16,840 bases of DNA from JBCDIQ01 sp039024295 (GTDB lineage Bacteria; Bacteroidota; Bacteroidia; J057). How positions within the stretch are numbered: position 1 is the stretch's first letter; every line of letters begins with the position of its first letter. Of this stretch, positions 16,078-16,840 are shown one piece after another. The notes under the pieces are model-generated. The model worked only from the letters and a program-made list of their open reading frames with translations. It was not told where the DNA came from and did no database searches. The DNA lies in contig JBCDIQ010000087.1 in the NCBI GenBank assembly GCA_039024295.1, positions 1 to 16,840 of the forward strand, written 5' to 3'. Position numbers and translations under genes: made by a program.

Positions 16078-16109
16078 GTTGGTGCATTCGTGGCTTCGTA
16101 CTACCTTTG
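16078..16109 (+). promoter_or_regulatory. Bacteroidota-type promoter of the tRNA Ser-Pro-Arg cluster
   Basis: GTTG (16078-16081), exactly 20 nt, then TACCTTTG (16102-16109), an exact TAnnTTTG. Transcription would begin near 16114, about 9 nt before the mature 5' end of tRNA-Ser. No similar element lies in front of tRNA-Pro or tRNA-Arg, so this promoter probably drives all three. Confidence 0.65.
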
Positions 16110-16122
16110 CACAACTCGAAAA

Positions 16123-16213
<91 letters not shown>

Positions 16214-16260
16214 CTTGTCAGCTTTGTGCTGGCATTTTTGTTCTTACAGTTAGAAATAAT

Positions 16261-16335
16261 CGAGGTGTGGCGCAGTCCGGTTAGCGCACCTGCTTTGGGA
16301 GCAGGGGGTCGCAGGTTCGAATCCTGCCACCTCGA
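16261..16335 (+). tRNA. tRNA-Pro(UGG)
   Basis: The acceptor CGAGGTG (16261-16267) pairs with CACCTCG (16328-16334). The anticodon stem CCTGC/GCAGG encloses TTTGGGA with anticodon UGG at 16296-16298. The T arm has GGTTCGAAT. The discriminator is A335 (16335) and CCA is not encoded. It lies 47 nt after tRNA-Ser. Confidence 0.95.
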
Positions 16336-16342
16336 CAACTTC

Positions 16343-16376
16343 AGAGAGTTAGATACTTGAATCCACTCTCTATTTT
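16343..16376 (+). terminator. Terminator-like hairpin between tRNA-Pro and tRNA-Arg
   Basis: AGAGAGT (16343-16349) pairs perfectly with ACTCTCT (16365-16371), 15-nt loop, followed by ATTTTT. It starts 8 nt after mature tRNA-Pro and ends 12 nt before tRNA-Arg. It could end or weaken transcription, or merely be a processing structure: tRNA-Arg has no promoter of its own that I can see in the 52-nt gap. Confidence 0.4.
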
Positions 16377-16387
16377 TAGCTCTTTTT

Positions 16388-16750
16388 GGTCTCATAGCTC
16401 AACTGGATAGAGCAGCTGCCTTTAAGTTTGTAATTAGGAGCCTTTGCGGGGAAACAGAAACCCGTAAAGTGGACAGCACTGTATCGGTGAAGGCTACGTT
16501 CGTAAGAATATGCTAATACCGAGGAAACTTCTTATCAATCTCTACAAGATTGATCCAGGCATTTCAAAGGCATTGTGGGTAGAAATGCTGAAGCACAATT
16601 AACTGTTAGGAGGTTCCGTAGAGGCCATACGTGCTGCACCTGAAACGGTGAAGATATGGTCCAGACCATCAAATTCTGAATTCCAGAAGCCGTGAAAACG
16701 GTAGTGGTACGCTAAGCAGCAGGTTTCAGGTTCGAGTCCTGATGGGATCA
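16388..16750 (+). tRNA. tRNA-Arg(UCU), interrupted by a group I intron
   Basis: Exon 1 is 16388-16422 and exon 2 is 16712-16750; joined they give a 74-nt class I tRNA. The acceptor GGTCTCA (16388-16394) pairs with TGGGATC (16743-16749). The D stem is GCTC/GAGC. The anticodon stem GCTGC (16415-16419) pairs with GCAGC (16716-16720). The T stem TCAGG/CCTGA encloses TTCGAGT. The joined anticodon loop is CTTCTAA, with U33, anticodon UCU and A37, reading AGA/AGG. A20 in the D loop and C35 agree with known arginine identity elements. The discriminator is A and CCA is not encoded. Only the cut after base 34, with the intron ending in G, yields a 7-nt loop. Without splicing the anticodon does not exist, so function depends on the intron. 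Third gene of the cluster. Confidence 0.93.
16423..16711 (+). ncRNA. Group I self-splicing intron (IC3-like, 289 nt) in the tRNA-Arg anticodon
   Basis: The helices can be drawn by eye. P1: exon CUU (16420-16422) pairs with GAG (16438-16440), with the required U.G at the splice site. P10: UUAG (16434-16437) pairs with exon-2 CUAA. P2: 16443-16450/16461-16468. P3: CAGCAC 16474-16479/GTGCTG 16631-16636. P4: TCGGT 16484-16488/ACCGA 16518-16522, with J4/5 GAA. P5: GGC plus TAC hairpin, 16492-16514. P6: GGAA 16523-16526/TTCC 16614-16617. P7: GGCCAT 16623-16628/ATGGTC 16656-16661. P8: CACC/GGTG 16637-16650. P9 hairpins: TTCTG/CAGAA and CCGT-GAAA-ACGG, enclosed by ACCA/TGGT. The last base is G (16711). 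There is no ORF, so no homing endonuclease. The P6 domain carries two extra stems (16534-16554, 16559-16588). Position U34/35 and the word GAGCCTT match cyanobacterial tRNA-Leu introns. Confidence 0.92.
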
Positions 16751-16840
16751 CAAAGATTTTTTTCTTCCCTTATTTACCAATCATTTACATGGGGAGAATG
16801 GCTAATAATAACAAATAAAAACAGAGTGAGTCCATATCAA

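Noticed and set aside
16751..16840. Possible integration site or mobile element after tRNA-Arg
   Set aside because: tRNA-Arg genes are common attachment sites, but no repeat of the tRNA 3' end and no integrase are seen in the 90 nt left before the window ends.

Overview
The window looks like a piece of a Bacteroidota chromosome, most likely a Cytophagales-type organism. The evidence is a 288-residue primary sigma factor of the compact Bacteroidota form, several promoter-like sites of the Bacteroidota type (TTTG, about 20 nt, TAnnTTTG), almost no Shine-Dalgarno sequences, a large signal-peptide-bearing barrel-like protein ending in Phe-Phe, and a periplasmic TonB-domain/TPR protein. Most of it is ordinary housekeeping and cell-envelope content. 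The exception is the right end.

Left part (1-5.7 kb): the 3' end of an ABC ATPase gene; a secreted thioredoxin-fold protein on the minus strand; then a protein of about 1,180 residues that resembles a conserved Bacteroidota outer-membrane family of unknown function. Two exact 9-mer DnaA boxes lie 70 bp apart at the end of that gene, followed by about 470 bp of AT-rich non-coding DNA.

Middle (6.1-13.4 kb): envelope glycan genes. A WecA/TagO-type polyprenyl-phosphate sugar-1-phosphate transferase is followed 9 nt later by a GT-B glycosyltransferase. Next come a membrane-anchored lytic transglycosylase with an EF-hand-like loop, an 11-copy heptamer repeat, a terminator, and rpoD on the minus strand with a good Bacteroidota promoter. 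After rpoD comes a pair: an ArnT/PMT-like GT-C membrane glycosyltransferase and a GT2 polyprenyl-phosphate sugar synthase. The second enzyme probably makes the lipid-linked donor used by the first.

Right part (13.4-16.8 kb): a TonB-domain/TPR periplasmic protein (minus strand), an intergenic region with a perfect 18-bp palindrome, pdhB (pyruvate dehydrogenase E1 beta), a terminator, and a tRNA cluster Ser(GCU)-Pro(UGG)-Arg(UCU) behind a good promoter.

The most notable object is the tRNA-Arg(UCU) gene. Its anticodon is split between bases 34 and 35 by a 289-nt group I intron that appears complete. P1, P10 and P2 to P9 can all be paired by hand. It has no ORF. It sits at the same anticodon position, and carries the same internal-guide core, as the cyanobacterial/plastid tRNA-Leu(UAA) introns, but in a different tRNA and a different phylum.
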